Assembly (NCBI GenBank): GCA_900642245.1
Contig: CAAAJI010000133.1
Span: forward strand, 28,650-92,649
Reading direction: 5' to 3'
Source: Fragilaria radians
Lineage: Eukaryota > Bacillariophyta > Fragilariophyceae > Fragilariales > Fragilariaceae
DNA length: 64,000 nucleotides
The translations under genes were made by a program, and so were the position numbers. This document shows, piece after piece, positions 45,726 through 56,015 of the stretch (position 1 is the first letter of the stretch; every line of letters begins with the position of its first letter). The notes under the pieces were generated by a model. It did no database searches and was not told the DNA's origin. It saw only the letters and a list, made by a program, of their open reading frames with translations.

Positions 45726-48700
45726 TTAGTTAGGGGAATCCACATCATAATATGTGATAAGTCTGGAAGACTCGAGTGTTACCATGGTACATGACGCAGC
45801 ATGAATACATTCACATCCACAACCAGTGGGACATTGCTTATGACGTTGGAACCAACTCGTGATATGATTGAAATGGCCTCCATGGCCACACAATGCGCAA
45901 ATTGTGAATAGACCTCTAATTGCGTTGTCACAAAGTATACAGCGAAAGGCATACGCACGACATCTCGGACATATATTGTTATCCGACGTTGAGACGGGGC
46001 AGTCGCATCGATGGCAGGTGCCACCAAATGAAATGCCGTACTGATGTCTGTCCAAAATCTCGTTATTTACTGTGGCTTCCTTCTTGGAAATAAACGAGGT
46101 CGACAACTCCTCTTCTACTCCACAGTTAAATCGACGGGGGAGAAATTTGAGTAACTCCGCACGTTTAGTAAATAATCCCCACCGGAAAACAAGATCTGCA
46201 TATCTTTGAATGTACAAAGCATATTTCTGACTCTGATCCGAAGGGAGCAGCGATGCGTTCTTCGGGCCATCATTAGCGCTTTTTCCCGAATTCAGCACAC
46301 ATACTACTGTGGCTACCATTTGGACATCCCCCTCGATCTCATAGTATTTCAAAAGACTAGCTACCAATTCTCGACCAATTTCAGCTCCATCCCAGCCACT
46401 GAAAGAATCATTGCAGCCTTCGTCTAAAAGATGATTTTCTACTGCCCTTGCAATTATTGACCATGTATCTGCTTTTTGATGTTGGTTAAAATCACGACAG
46501 ATTTTGGCATTATACAAACAAATGGATTGTAGAAATGAGTCTGAGGTAGTTTTCAAAGATGATATTCGTTGTGTGGGCATTGTAAAAACCCCTATTTCCC
46601 TTTTCTTGTCGCTTTCTAATGGCTTAATTTTTATCGTCGGTGATTTCGTACCTGAAACAAAATTATTATGAGATGGAGATGTTAAGCGCTTAACTATTTC
46701 GACAGCTGTTCTTTTCGTACCTTCGGATGACTGCGGAGCAGGTATAAGGAATGACAACTTTGGTTCAAATTTATTGGGTAGAAGGTGAGAGTCAGGAGGT
46801 GAAATTAGAGATTGATAAGGCTTAGGTAATAACTTTCTAAGAATCAACATGGATTCTTCCCTACTTGGACGAACTGTATATTCTCCACCATGAACTGGTT
46901 CGTCGTCGTCGAGGTGACGAGAAGGACGAAAGTATGGAAGAGCCAATCTTTGTTGTAAAGATGGTTCCACATGATGACTACCCAATAAAGCATGAGATTT
47001 TTTCCTTGCGACCATTCTTTCCGAAATAATAGAATCTCTTAGAACATCGCCTCGAGAAGAAGTCAAAGAATATGAACTCTCACTAGACTCAATTCCTTCG
47101 TCTAATACATCTGCTACCGTTGAGATTAACTTATCCATGTTTCTCAGCTCCGACACTATTGACCAATCACCAAGGAGGAGATGCATTGCCAAATCTACCG
47201 TTTGTCCGCCAAACATCATCCCTTTATTATCATACCAAAGGCAAACAACAGGAGTTAAAACGTCTGAAGTTGGTGCGTCAAATGAAAGGATATGGTGGAG
47301 ACGTTGAGGGGTAATAGAGCTCGTATTTAAAGAGACGTCTTCTTTTGAGCTCTTCAAATTAGAAATTTCGTCATTGTCTGACGAGGTTATTCGAGAGGCG
47401 CTCGATTGCAAATTTGTGATATGGCGTCCTCCAATGAAGTCTTGAAAAATGTCCTTCGTCACACTCTCTTCGTGACCTAGTGAAGATGAATCCTGTTCCC
47501 CATCTTCGTCCGAGCTTAGATCATCTAGGGGATCTTCTACAGAATCATCACTTTCACTTTCAGAGTCAGCTTGATTTTCATGATCTTCTTCCCATTGAGC
47601 GATTTTCGCAGCCTCAATCATGTCGTCAAGATCTTTTTTAGTTCTTGGATATCGCATTTTTTCCGTTGCAGCACTGGAACTTTTCGGCGCTGGGTTTTTC
47701 CGTCGTGTCTCGTGATTCAGAAACCATGTCCACATTTTGTTTGTTTCTCCGTTTGTGAACCCGATCAGGCATCCTCGACCAAAACTAAAAGTTGCCCCGC
47801 AAAGTCGAGGACATGGAATACTTTCCGAATAGAGGCGCTTACTCATTCTTGGTTGTGAGAGTTCAATGCCTTCTTCTTCATCAGTTTTCACTCCTGTAGC
47901 TTGAAGAGGAGGGAAAGCAACATGTTCGATTGGGACTACGTCCATATCAAATGGAAGATCACTCCCATCTCCCCGTACATTACTGGAAATCTTCATCGAA
48001 TCATCATCAAGTGTTTTTTCGTTACTCTTGGTTAAGGCTAATGATGATATACGATTCAAAAATGGTTGTCTATTTTCACCACTGAACATTTTAGTTTGGT
48101 CAGATTCACTAAGGGTTACAGTTGCTGCAGCTGCATCTGACATAGAATTCCCACGTCGCTCATTGGGAATGTATTTTAGATAACGACTTGATAGCAATGG
48201 TCTTTGCGATTCAATAGGAATGAAAGCGCTTTCTTCCTCTCTTATATTTTTTTTGTCCATGCATGCCGAATCTGTAACAACATTTGTTGTAATAAGACCT
48301 TTTTGACTAATACAGCAAAGCAAGAGCTCCAAGGTTGGCTCGCCTGGAGAAGCATCTCGACCATGTACATGAGTTGCTTTTAGTGGTGATTGTGAAATGG
48401 CCAGCTCTGCACCGCTAAGAAAACCGAAAGGAGATACTATCGTGTTGTCGAAAGATCGATCTTCTGTAAACGAAAGCATTTTTTCCATACCGAATACATC
48501 CGTTGATCTAGAATGAGCATCATTGTTTGACGTTATCTTCCATAAATCAGCCTTCCAGAAGCGGCTTTCATCTGTACCTACGGCAACCGTTACAAAGTAG
48601 TCTTTAAAAGGATCCGGACACACTCGAGCACAAGCAAGCTGGGCTATTGAACTCTGTCCCACAAGTATTCCTGGATTCCTTGATGATGCACAATCAGAAA

Positions 48701-49730
48701 TCAGATCATTTGGTAGGCGACTCTGCGAGCCATCCATATGCCAATAGTTATCGGCGTCTACTTGGTAGGCAGCAACATTATTTTGTGTAGTAGACCAGAT
48801 TCTTACAAGCGGATCTTTGTTTTGGTTGTCTAGGCCCCACGTCAACCAGCACGATTCATTGGTAGAAGTCTGGAAAGATGCCAGCCCGACTCCGACGTAG
48901 TTAAACGATTGGAAAGAAGCTGTAACTCTCGGTTTTGAACCTCCCAGCATTCTTAAGTCGTGAATACAAACCATCCCAGAGGTATCCATTGTGGCACACT
49001 CTTCTCTGTGAGAACAAGCGACTTGATTCAGTTGTGAACTTAAACTTGACGAACCAAATCTTATACTAGGTTTAGAGGCTCTGGCTCCTAAGGAAACTCG
49101 AAGATCCCAGAGGCATGTATAAGTTGATGTGGTCGTGAGAATCATGGAATGTGTAGAATCGGTGACTTTCCATGCAATACTGCAAATATCATGCTTATCA
49201 ATTACATCAAGGGACAGTCTTCCCAACAAAGGACTTAGACTATGGCCACTAGCGTCCCATATGAAAAGAGAATTACCACGAGAGGCTGCTAAAAGAACTG
49301 ATTTTGAAAGATTTGTATCAAAAGACAAATTCTGTACACAGTTTGTGTCTGAGCTTTCAATATTTGGGGGTTGGCTGAGTACCAATAAAGGTGCATCTGG
49401 ACGGGAGGTACGAAATAGAGCAATTCCACCATCTCCCCAAACCGCTCCTAATGAGGACAAGTCTTCCGAACCGAAAGAATGATGAGACTGACTATCCAAT
49501 TGGTAAATTGGAGGCGAACAGGCAATTGTTTTAGGATGAAACTTTCCGTACGAAGCGACAGAACGCAGACGAGACGATGCGATGGGATTATGAACAGGGG
49601 AAATTCGATTTTGAGATTCTCCCAAGGTCATACCCGACGGTTGAAGAGCACTCATCGCTAATAATGGGGAAATATCAGGCGATGGAGGCAATTGAGTCCA
49701 TCTCGCTGCCAGCGTTTTTGAGGAATCCAT
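45726..49730 (-). CDS. WDR59-like GATOR2/SEACAT subunit
   Basis: Single exon, 1334 aa. The N-terminal third is a WD40 propeller (residues about 50-430; for example SVLLAASRGNSLFIWD, GMVCIHDLRMLGG). At about 637-670 an RWD-flanking signature CPRLCGATFSFGRGCLIGFT with a WTWF motif matches WDR59. The C-terminus (about 1245-1320) is the paired zinc finger/RING-like module CHRCDCPV, CPRC, FRCILC, FTICALCGHGGH and CPTGCGCEC typical of WDR59/WDR24/MIOS. GATOR2 controls nutrient signalling to TORC1 at the lysosome/vacuole. The protein is longer than human WDR59 (974 aa) through low-complexity acidic/Ser-rich inserts around 700-800. WDR24 is the closest alternative; the CGATF and spacing favour WDR59. 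Confidence 0.8.
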   Translation of the reverse strand: MDSSKTLAARWTQLPPSPDISPLLAMSALQPSGMTLGESQNRISPVHNPIASSRLRSVASYGKFHPKTIACSPPIYQLDSQSHHSFGSEDLSSLGAVWGDGGIALFRTSRPDAPLLVLSQPPNIESSDTNCVQNLSFDTNLSKSVLLAASRGNSLFIWDASGHSLSPLLGRLSLDVIDKHDICSIAWKVTDSTHSMILTTTSTYTCLWDLRVSLGARASKPSIRFGSSSLSSQLNQVACSHREECATMDTSGMVCIHDLRMLGGSKPRVTASFQSFNYVGVGLASFQTSTNESCWLTWGLDNQNKDPLVRIWSTTQNNVAAYQVDADNYWHMDGSQSRLPNDLISDCASSRNPGILVGQSSIAQLACARVCPDPFKDYFVTVAVGTDESRFWKADLWKITSNNDAHSRSTDVFGMEKMLSFTEDRSFDNTIVSPFGFLSGAELAISQSPLKATHVHGRDASPGEPTLELLLCCISQKGLITTNVVTDSACMDKKNIREEESAFIPIESQRPLLSSRYLKYIPNERRGNSMSDAAAATVTLSESDQTKMFSGENRQPFLNRISSLALTKSNEKTLDDDSMKISSNVRGDGSDLPFDMDVVPIEHVAFPPLQATGVKTDEEEGIELSQPRMSKRLYSESIPCPRLCGATFSFGRGCLIGFTNGETNKMWTWFLNHETRRKNPAPKSSSAATEKMRYPRTKKDLDDMIEAAKIAQWEEDHENQADSESESDDSVEDPLDDLSSDEDGEQDSSSLGHEESVTKDIFQDFIGGRHITNLQSSASRITSSDNDEISNLKSSKEDVSLNTSSITPQRLHHILSFDAPTSDVLTPVVCLWYDNKGMMFGGQTVDLAMHLLLGDWSIVSELRNMDKLISTVADVLDEGIESSESSYSLTSSRGDVLRDSIISERMVARKKSHALLGSHHVEPSLQQRLALPYFRPSRHLDDDEPVHGGEYTVRPSREESMLILRKLLPKPYQSLISPPDSHLLPNKFEPKLSFLIPAPQSSEGTKRTAVEIVKRLTSPSHNNFVSGTKSPTIKIKPLESDKKREIGVFTMPTQRISSLKTTSDSFLQSICLYNAKICRDFNQHQKADTWSIIARAVENHLLDEGCNDSFSGWDGAEIGRELVASLLKYYEIEGDVQMVATVVCVLNSGKSANDGPKNASLLPSDQSQKYALYIQRYADLVFRWGLFTKRAELLKFLPRRFNCGVEEELSTSFISKKEATVNNEILDRHQYGISFGGTCHRCDCPVSTSDNNICPRCRAYAFRCILCDNAIRGLFTICALCGHGGHFNHITSWFQRHKQCPTGCGCECIHAASCTMVTLESSRLITYYDVDSPN

Positions 49731-49915
49731 AATTGCAAATGGAAAGATGGTGGTGATCTATCCAACAAATTTAGAATCGAAGTCCCAAATTTATTGCCTG
49801 TTTTTATTCTACAAAATCTCAGAATGACAAAAAAAAATCAGGTTTACTACCTCTAGTCATGAATTTCTTGCTTCGAATCCTGCCCATGATTTGCCGTAGT
49901 ACCTTACTACAAATT

Positions 49916-50052
49916 TAGGTTTTAGGAGTCAAGTAGGACTGAATCAGCCTTGAAGAAATCTATGGAAAACAGTAGATGTCTTTCAACAAACTAGAAAAGT
50001 AGCTTTACTTAGTTCTCAGTTTTTCTCATCTTTGGAAACAATTGATTGCGTA
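49916..50052 (+). repeat. Direct repeat, left copy (LTR-like)
   Basis: About 135 bp closely similar to 52300-52420. Shared blocks include GGACTGAATCAGCCTT, GTAGATGTCT-like text, TTAGTTCTCAGTTTTTCTCA and ATTGATTGCGT. The copies differ by small indels and substitutions (roughly three quarters identical by eye). The pair encloses the protease and reverse-transcriptase remnants, as expected of old LTR pieces. Confidence 0.7.
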
Positions 50053-50242
50053 CGCCTTAAGGCATTTTGAGCATAATTAGCACCTCCTTTACTGTTCAAC
50101 TATCATGCCTAAATTTACTCTCACTCGTCCAAAACTTGAAGAAGCCTTCCATGAAAGCCGTAAATATACCAGGAGATGATGACACAACTGCTATCTAGGC
50201 TCCTGTATTTGAAGATGGGTCTCTTGAACAAGTTCATCTACA

Positions 50243-51243
50243 CTACTAAAAAAGTTTCACATCCGATCTGGCCGGTGATACCACTTAACCCTTCTGCGTT
50301 TCGTTTGTACAGTAATACTCGAAAAGTGATCGAGTACGAGTACAGAGTGTACAGAGTGAGCGACTAAAATCAATAGGATGTAGCTAATTCAAACGGTTTT
50401 GATTTAAATATTGGGCAGTAAGCTAATAATTCAATCCTGCTTTTATAAACTAGAATGTTGTCGAGACTTTCAGTTGTAAACTGTAGAATATTTAGCGCAA
50501 TTGTCATTCAAATGCCACTGAAATGTGGATAGATCTAATTGCAATATTAATCTGCAACTAAATGAAATTCCTTCAAAACAATGAAAAAACAAATAACACT
50601 ATTCCTTAAAATTGAGGAACAAGATCTTTTGTGCTCCTTAATCTTAAGTCTAATTATAACTGGTTTAAAAAGCATTAATCATATGGATCAATTATATTGT
50701 TGTATCTTTGGGATGATTCCTATTGTGTTAATCCTTCATTTGTTTCATTTTTTGAACTGTCAAACAAGGAAAGAATACATTTTATAAAGTTAACAAAACA
50801 GCAACATTGACTTTGCACCAACAACTTTATTTTGATTATTTACCGACAATCTTTGACGTTCCAATAACAGCAGCACCAATAGCTTCTACAACAATAGCGC
50901 AAGAAAAATCTAAAATATTTCTTTAAGCAATAGCTTTAATAGGAAAAAATGAAATTTCTACCTTTACACCTTCCTAATGCCAATGTTAAATCAATGGTAT
51001 AATTTGCTTTAAGTTCTGTGATGTTGAGTGCAACTGTAGATACCAATGACATGTTAGGTCAAGTAGTAATACTAAAATATTGTGTCATGCATCAGATTGA
51101 ATGATCTGCAAATTCTAGGTTTACAAATAACAATCATAAAAATCTTTGTCATCATTCTTGCTGGAAATCTAAGAATTCAAAGATACATACTCTTTTGTAA
51201 AATAATTAACTTTGCGGAGCAAAGCAAGCACCAACTACTAGTT
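50243..51243. repeat. Dispersed repeat, copy A
   Basis: About 1 kb, degenerately similar to 57233-58131. Matching blocks: start CTACTAAAAAAGTTTCAC against CTACTCAAAAAGTTTCAC with the following TCTGGCC/TCTAGCC; a tract with GAGTACGAGTACA against GAGTTCGAGTACA; and the end GCAAAGCAAGCACCAACTAC/ACAAAGCAAGCGCCAACTAC, followed by TAGTT in both. No coding sequence recognised; possibly a solo LTR or non-autonomous element. Confidence 0.6.
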
Positions 51244-51443
51244 GTTGTATAAAAAAGTTTGAGGAGTTACGTCAGATCAAATCTCTAAACCCTTAAGCAA
51301 ATTTCACCAATGCGCTACTCTTACTTGGAGGGCCAGCCAAAGAGAAATGGTTCTCAGCCAGGGATGAGATACTAGGAACTGCTGCACCAAAAGAAGAAGA
51401 ATGAAAAGGGAATATCAATTCTGATGAAGACTTCTGACCTGAA

Positions 51444-51728
51444 TTGGTGGTAACAGTCCCCAGAGATGCCGATGGTAGCTCCAAAACCTTTCTACGAGCA
51501 TTAGTGGACTCTGGAAGTAATAAAACACATCCAAATATTGAGAAGATACAGAAGTGGATTCTAGATCAAGCAAACCCTGATCCAAATCAAATCCCCTTTG
51601 CTGGATGGAGAAGTGAGTTTGTAGGCGACAAAATTTTTGACTTAACCTTTTCACTGGAACTATTCTCACCAACCAGAAGAATAGTACACAAGGTATATGG
51701 TACCATGTCACATGTACCTCATCATTGA
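51444..51728 (+). pseudogene. Ty3/gypsy aspartic protease fragment
   Basis: Frame shows the retropepsin active-site motif ALVDSGSNKT followed by a helix/strand pattern ending FSPTRRIVHKVYGTM, as in Ty3/gypsy elements of diatoms. It lacks a start and stops at 51728. Confidence 0.72.
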
Positions 51729-51960
51729 AAGAGATACTATTAGGAACCTGGGACTTCATACGTACGGTTGAAGGACTCACACGGATTACAGTCATTGACC
51801 TCAATACATGGGTTTCTGGCATATTGAATCGGATCCTGACAGTCAGTTATTATGCACTATTGTCTTTCGATGAGGAAAGTGCTGCTACTTACTCCTTCGA
51901 ATGAGCCTTAGTGTTAGCCCAGATATTTACCAAGAAAAAATGGCATAAATATTCCTTGAC

Positions 51961-52269
51961 ATGACAAACGCCATTGTCAACATGGATGATATTTCCCTCA
52001 TAACAAAAGGATCCTTTGAAGACCATTTACATCACCTAGACAGATTGCTGCACCTCTTACGTAAAAACAATCTTCCAATTAATGGACCTAAATCAACATG
52101 CTGCACAATAGAGGGTGAATTTCTTGGGATTGTACTAACCTGCAGAGGAGTAAAACCACAACTCAACAAGGTTGAAGCAGTTCTCAAGCTACAAACATCA
52201 CGTAACGTCAAACAAATTCGTTGCTTTATAGGAATGATCAACTACTATATAGATCACATAACACGGTAG
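51961..52269 (+). pseudogene. Ty3/gypsy reverse transcriptase fragment
   Basis: About 102 residues with the RT active-site block (VNMDDISLITKGSFEDHLHH, a degenerate Y.DD box), then HLDRLLHLLRKNNLPINGPK and the downstream FLGIVLTCRGVKPQLNKVEA and FIGMINYYIDHI motifs of Ty3/gypsy RT. The first Tyr of YMDD is Asn here. Truncated by a stop before RNase H. Confidence 0.88.
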
Positions 52270-52299
52270 GAGCAATTAGCTCCCTTTTGATTGCTAAGT

Positions 52300-52420
52300 T
52301 AGGTTTTAAGTTGGACTGAATCAGCCTTTGGAAAAAAGCAGATGTCTATTAACAAATTAGAAGAGTATCTATATTTAGTTCTCAGTTTTTCTCATCTTTC
52401 GAATCCATTGATTGCGTCCG
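52300..52420 (+). repeat. Direct repeat, right copy (LTR-like)
   Basis: Partner of 49916-50052; starts about 30 bp after the reverse-transcriptase remnant ends, implying loss of the rest of pol. Confidence 0.7.
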
Positions 52421-53394
52421 AAGAAAATAGCCTAGGCTGGTATGTTTTGCATTAAATCAAAAGTGAGAAAAGTTCCTTTCCTTCATCTATCTTCAATCAG
52501 ATGAAACATTTCCTTTCCAATAGACTATTATTTCTGACTCAACAATAAGAATTGATTTTCAGCAAGCTTGCTGATCAGTTTAGGAAGCTGAAAAAATGAA
52601 TTGTCCTCCCAAGCCAAAAGTCCCAGTGAATGTGATTCTAACAAATGTTCTGATTGAGAATTAAATTAATTACTTTTTGTATTCCCAATCCTACTCGGTC
52701 AATTGCACTTAGTGAATTTGAAATAAATTAAAGTGCGGTAGGAACGGAGCAATGTCCGGGAGAGACTCAAGCAAATATTTGGAATTGTCGAATCTCATTG
52801 CCAGGTCTGTTGATGAATCAGTTAGTATTGCAGATGAATTAAGAAGTTGAATAAATTCCGTGCTGGACATAAGAATATCGTGTTTGCATCCTATGAGACA
52901 TCAATAGGTTTGAATGGAGAATAGACAGGAAAAGGCTCACAACATAAGGTATATTAAATTAATATGTGGATTCATAGATTACACAAAGAATTTATCTAAG
53001 TTTCATAACATTTTTAAATCATTTTAATATTAGTTTGGCAGGAAGTAGACTTTCTGCAGCAACAAAGGTAGCTAAAGGTTGGGTGGTGAACTGCACGTGT
53101 AATAGGAATACTTAGTCATTCACAGAAAAAGGCATATTCGCACCTTAGAAGCTTCATACAGATTGCTGATCAGATAATAATGCATTTGTTACATCCGAAT
53201 AAGATTGAAAAAATAGAGATTCTGATTTTAATTACTTTTAATAGGTATATATCCTTTTTGTTGTTGTGACGTTGCTCTACATGTTCCTTAGTCCTAAACT
53301 TGAACTGCTATTTAGATGAATTTCTAATGAGAAATGTCTTGAAACTTAGCTGACATTTTCTTTGTTCTTACATAAGTGTAAACAAAACTCAAGC

Positions 53395-56015
53395 CTATCG
53401 CGTTTTATTTGGTGATGATTCCACTTGTGAGCCTTCATCATGTTCCCTTTCAGACTCTTCCGACGATTCATCATCAGACTCATCGTTGAGCTCCACAACA
53501 TGCTTTGAAATGCGTTCCCAGTCAGATCGGAGTAAAACATAATTTAAGGCTGTACAAGTGAAAGAATAACCAATGACTACTGCTGCAGTAATTCCTTGCA
53601 AGTTAAGGTGTAAACCGTAAGTCATGAAGGCAGCAAGTGGAAGTGTGATCCCCCAGCTGGATACAAGGGCGATCAACGTTGCCAATCGGTAGCGAGCCTG
53701 GGCTCCTACAAGAGCCCAGGACACGCAACCTGCTGTCAAGAATATATTACCAACTCCAAGCAATGGCAAAAGTTCTACAATCATATTTTGAAGTGCTGGG
53801 TCAGAAGTAAAAACTATCGCCAAATTTTGTCCTGCGATAAACAAAAATGAGGTGAAGAAGAACGATGCGCAGATACTTAATAGAATGGATTTGTAGGCAG
53901 ATATTTGTGCCATTCCTGGATTTCCGTTGCCCAAGTGATACGCGCATCTCACTTCTCCTCCATCACCGATACCTTTGCAAAGGGTTTCAAAGGTTTCCCA
54001 TAGACTTCCAAGGATACCCCAAGCAGCTACTTCTGCCGTGCCCAGGCGCGCTGTGAAGATAGTTAGAATTTCCCATTCGCTATATTCCAAAAGACTTCCG
54101 AATCCAATCGGTATTGCTGTGGCAAGCACGTTTCGCACGGGTCCCTTGTTCTATCGATTAATGTTAGTTTTTTGAATTGTTTATACGACAGTTAAGAGAT
54201 CAAACTTACAAAGACTGCACATGTACCGAACATTCCTGATAAAAATTTGTGCATTCGTCCATGACAGATAGATATCCACACCATCGCAAGAAAGAAAACA
54301 AGACCCACAGCAAGATGGACCATAGCTACCTCTTGTAGTGTTGCGTCACGAAAAAGAACAAGTACGGCAGTACAAGCAACTGATACAAGTCCTTCCACAA
54401 CAACCATGGTGGTAATAAAGTTCTCATACCCAATAACATTCAAGAGGCCTGCATATGCACTGTAAATGCCTTTCAGCCATTCATGGAATAAGAAAACTCG
54501 ACCATATTCTAGTCCCAAAACCGCAACATGTTTTTCAAAACCAAAGAGCAGAATAACGTCGTCAAGATAAAAAGTCCAAAGCGCAATGTTGGGAATCATC
54601 AAGGCGGTAAAGATAAGCGCGCACACTTGGACATACTGTCCTGCCAAAGCATAGTTCCCAGCTCCAACTGCATGAGAACATAATGTGGCTTCAGAATCAA
54701 GAATTCCGTTCATAAACTGACTGGTGATCCCCAAAATTACATGCACCATAGTATACGCAGCAACAGCTTCTGTTCCAATGAATTGAGATACTAGACCAAC
54801 GTGAATGCTATCTACTACTCCTTCCAACAAAGCCGTTATTGAGTATGGAACGCAGAGCTTGAGAACACGTTTCATTTCATAATCATACTCTGACAAGTGC
54901 ACTAAACGATTAAAGCCCTCCATTAAAATGATTGGTCTCCACCACGCTCGCTTACCCCAACAGATGTCTATATCTTGGTCATCCTCCACCTCTTGCTTGG
55001 GAAGGATGTAAAAACCTGGGTCATTCGCATCTGCAGCATCATTGGGGGATATAACATGATCTTCCAAACCAGAAAGAATTGACGGTTCGGGAGAATTGCC
55101 ACGTCTTCTTGATGCACCCGAGTTTGCACTGCCGTCGCCTCTTCGACGTGATGCTCCAGAGAGTGAACTCCCATCTCGATTGCCTCGACGACTGCGAACG
55201 CCGGTTGTTCGGCTGTAGGCATGAGAACTAACTCGGGATGCCACTTCACTGCGTCCTGGCTTAACATCTAGAACATGATTCTGTGCTACTCCTGTGTTAT
55301 CCACCGCATCGAAGTCATTCGTGATGAGCGATAGGTATTCCTCACGATCAGCAGCTAATTCTACCCTATTATCCTGACGACGAAGTTCTTTATCACCCAA
55401 AGCCAACCTTTGTCGTCTCATACCACTGAGGCCTACTCTTGGACCCATGCTAGCGTCTAAGGGGGTTGTCTCCCAAAAACTACTGGATTTCGGACTCGAG
55501 CCAGAGAGTCCGGATCTGATCTCGTCATTTCCCACGATATCCGTGTTGTTGTTTCTCACACCTCTTATTGCAGCAGAGCCTCCGAGAACAGAACTATTTT
55601 CATCAGGATATGGCGGAGTTATTATCTATGAATTAAGTTCAACGTATTAGATACACAGTTTTTTCATCGATTAGTCGCGAAACTTGCAACATACCTGATC
55701 TAGAAGAGACTTCCATGTTGTACCCTTTACCTGAGATCCAATATCACTCTTCTTTGGAACCTCGCCAGGAACTGAAGCGCTTTCAACATTACTTTCTTTG
55801 GATTGATCCTTCTCTATCATAACTTCATTCAACTCGACCGATTCTTTTTCGACTTTTCGTTTTTCATACTTACTGCCCATCGACACTAAGCAAGGCAAGA
55901 TTGCATTAATGAGTACACAGATACATATCGTAAAGATCAAAAGCGTGTAACCTGGGTCCACAGAATCTGGAATGTAGTAATGAAAACCATCATCGTCTTC
56001 CATAGAGCTAGCCAT
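53395..56015 (-). CDS. MATE-family transporter, copy 2 (three exons)
   Basis: Exons 56015-55695, 55625-54210 and 54150-53395; introns of 69 and 59 bp, GT-AG; sum 2493 nt, 830 aa, one residue longer than copy 1. As in copy 1, exon 1 has one membrane segment (about residues 24-46, LLIFTICICVLINAILPCLV). A polar linker follows, containing SGASRRRG repeats and the motif ISPNDAADANDPG, then WWRPIIL. Then the MATE fold: ILGITSQFMNGILDSEATLC, VRCAYHLGNGNPGMAQISAY and GAQARYRLATLIALVSSWG. The tail is acidic (NDESDDESSEESEREHDEG). It probably exports an organic solute by H+ or Na+ antiport; substrate unknown. It lacks the intron that copy 1 has at GPAE|VATW (here GTAEVAAWG is continuous). Confidence 0.9.

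Larger units (their letters stand above)
49916..52420 (+). mobile_element. Ty3/gypsy LTR-retrotransposon relic
   Basis: Bounded by the direct repeat pair 49916-50052 and 52300-52420. Plus-strand fragments of pol occur in the correct order: aspartic protease (51444-51728), then reverse transcriptase (51961-52269). RNase H, integrase and most of gag are missing. The interior also holds a copy of another dispersed repeat (50243-51243), suggesting nested insertion. The element is clearly dead. Confidence 0.75.
49731..53394. other. Transposon-rich intergenic region
   Basis: 3.7 kb between WDR59 (minus, 5' end at 49730) and MATE copy 2 (minus, 3' end). It contains the Ty3/gypsy relic, a nested dispersed repeat copy (50243-51243), and AT-rich DNA with no other gene seen (52430-53394). 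Confidence 0.6.
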
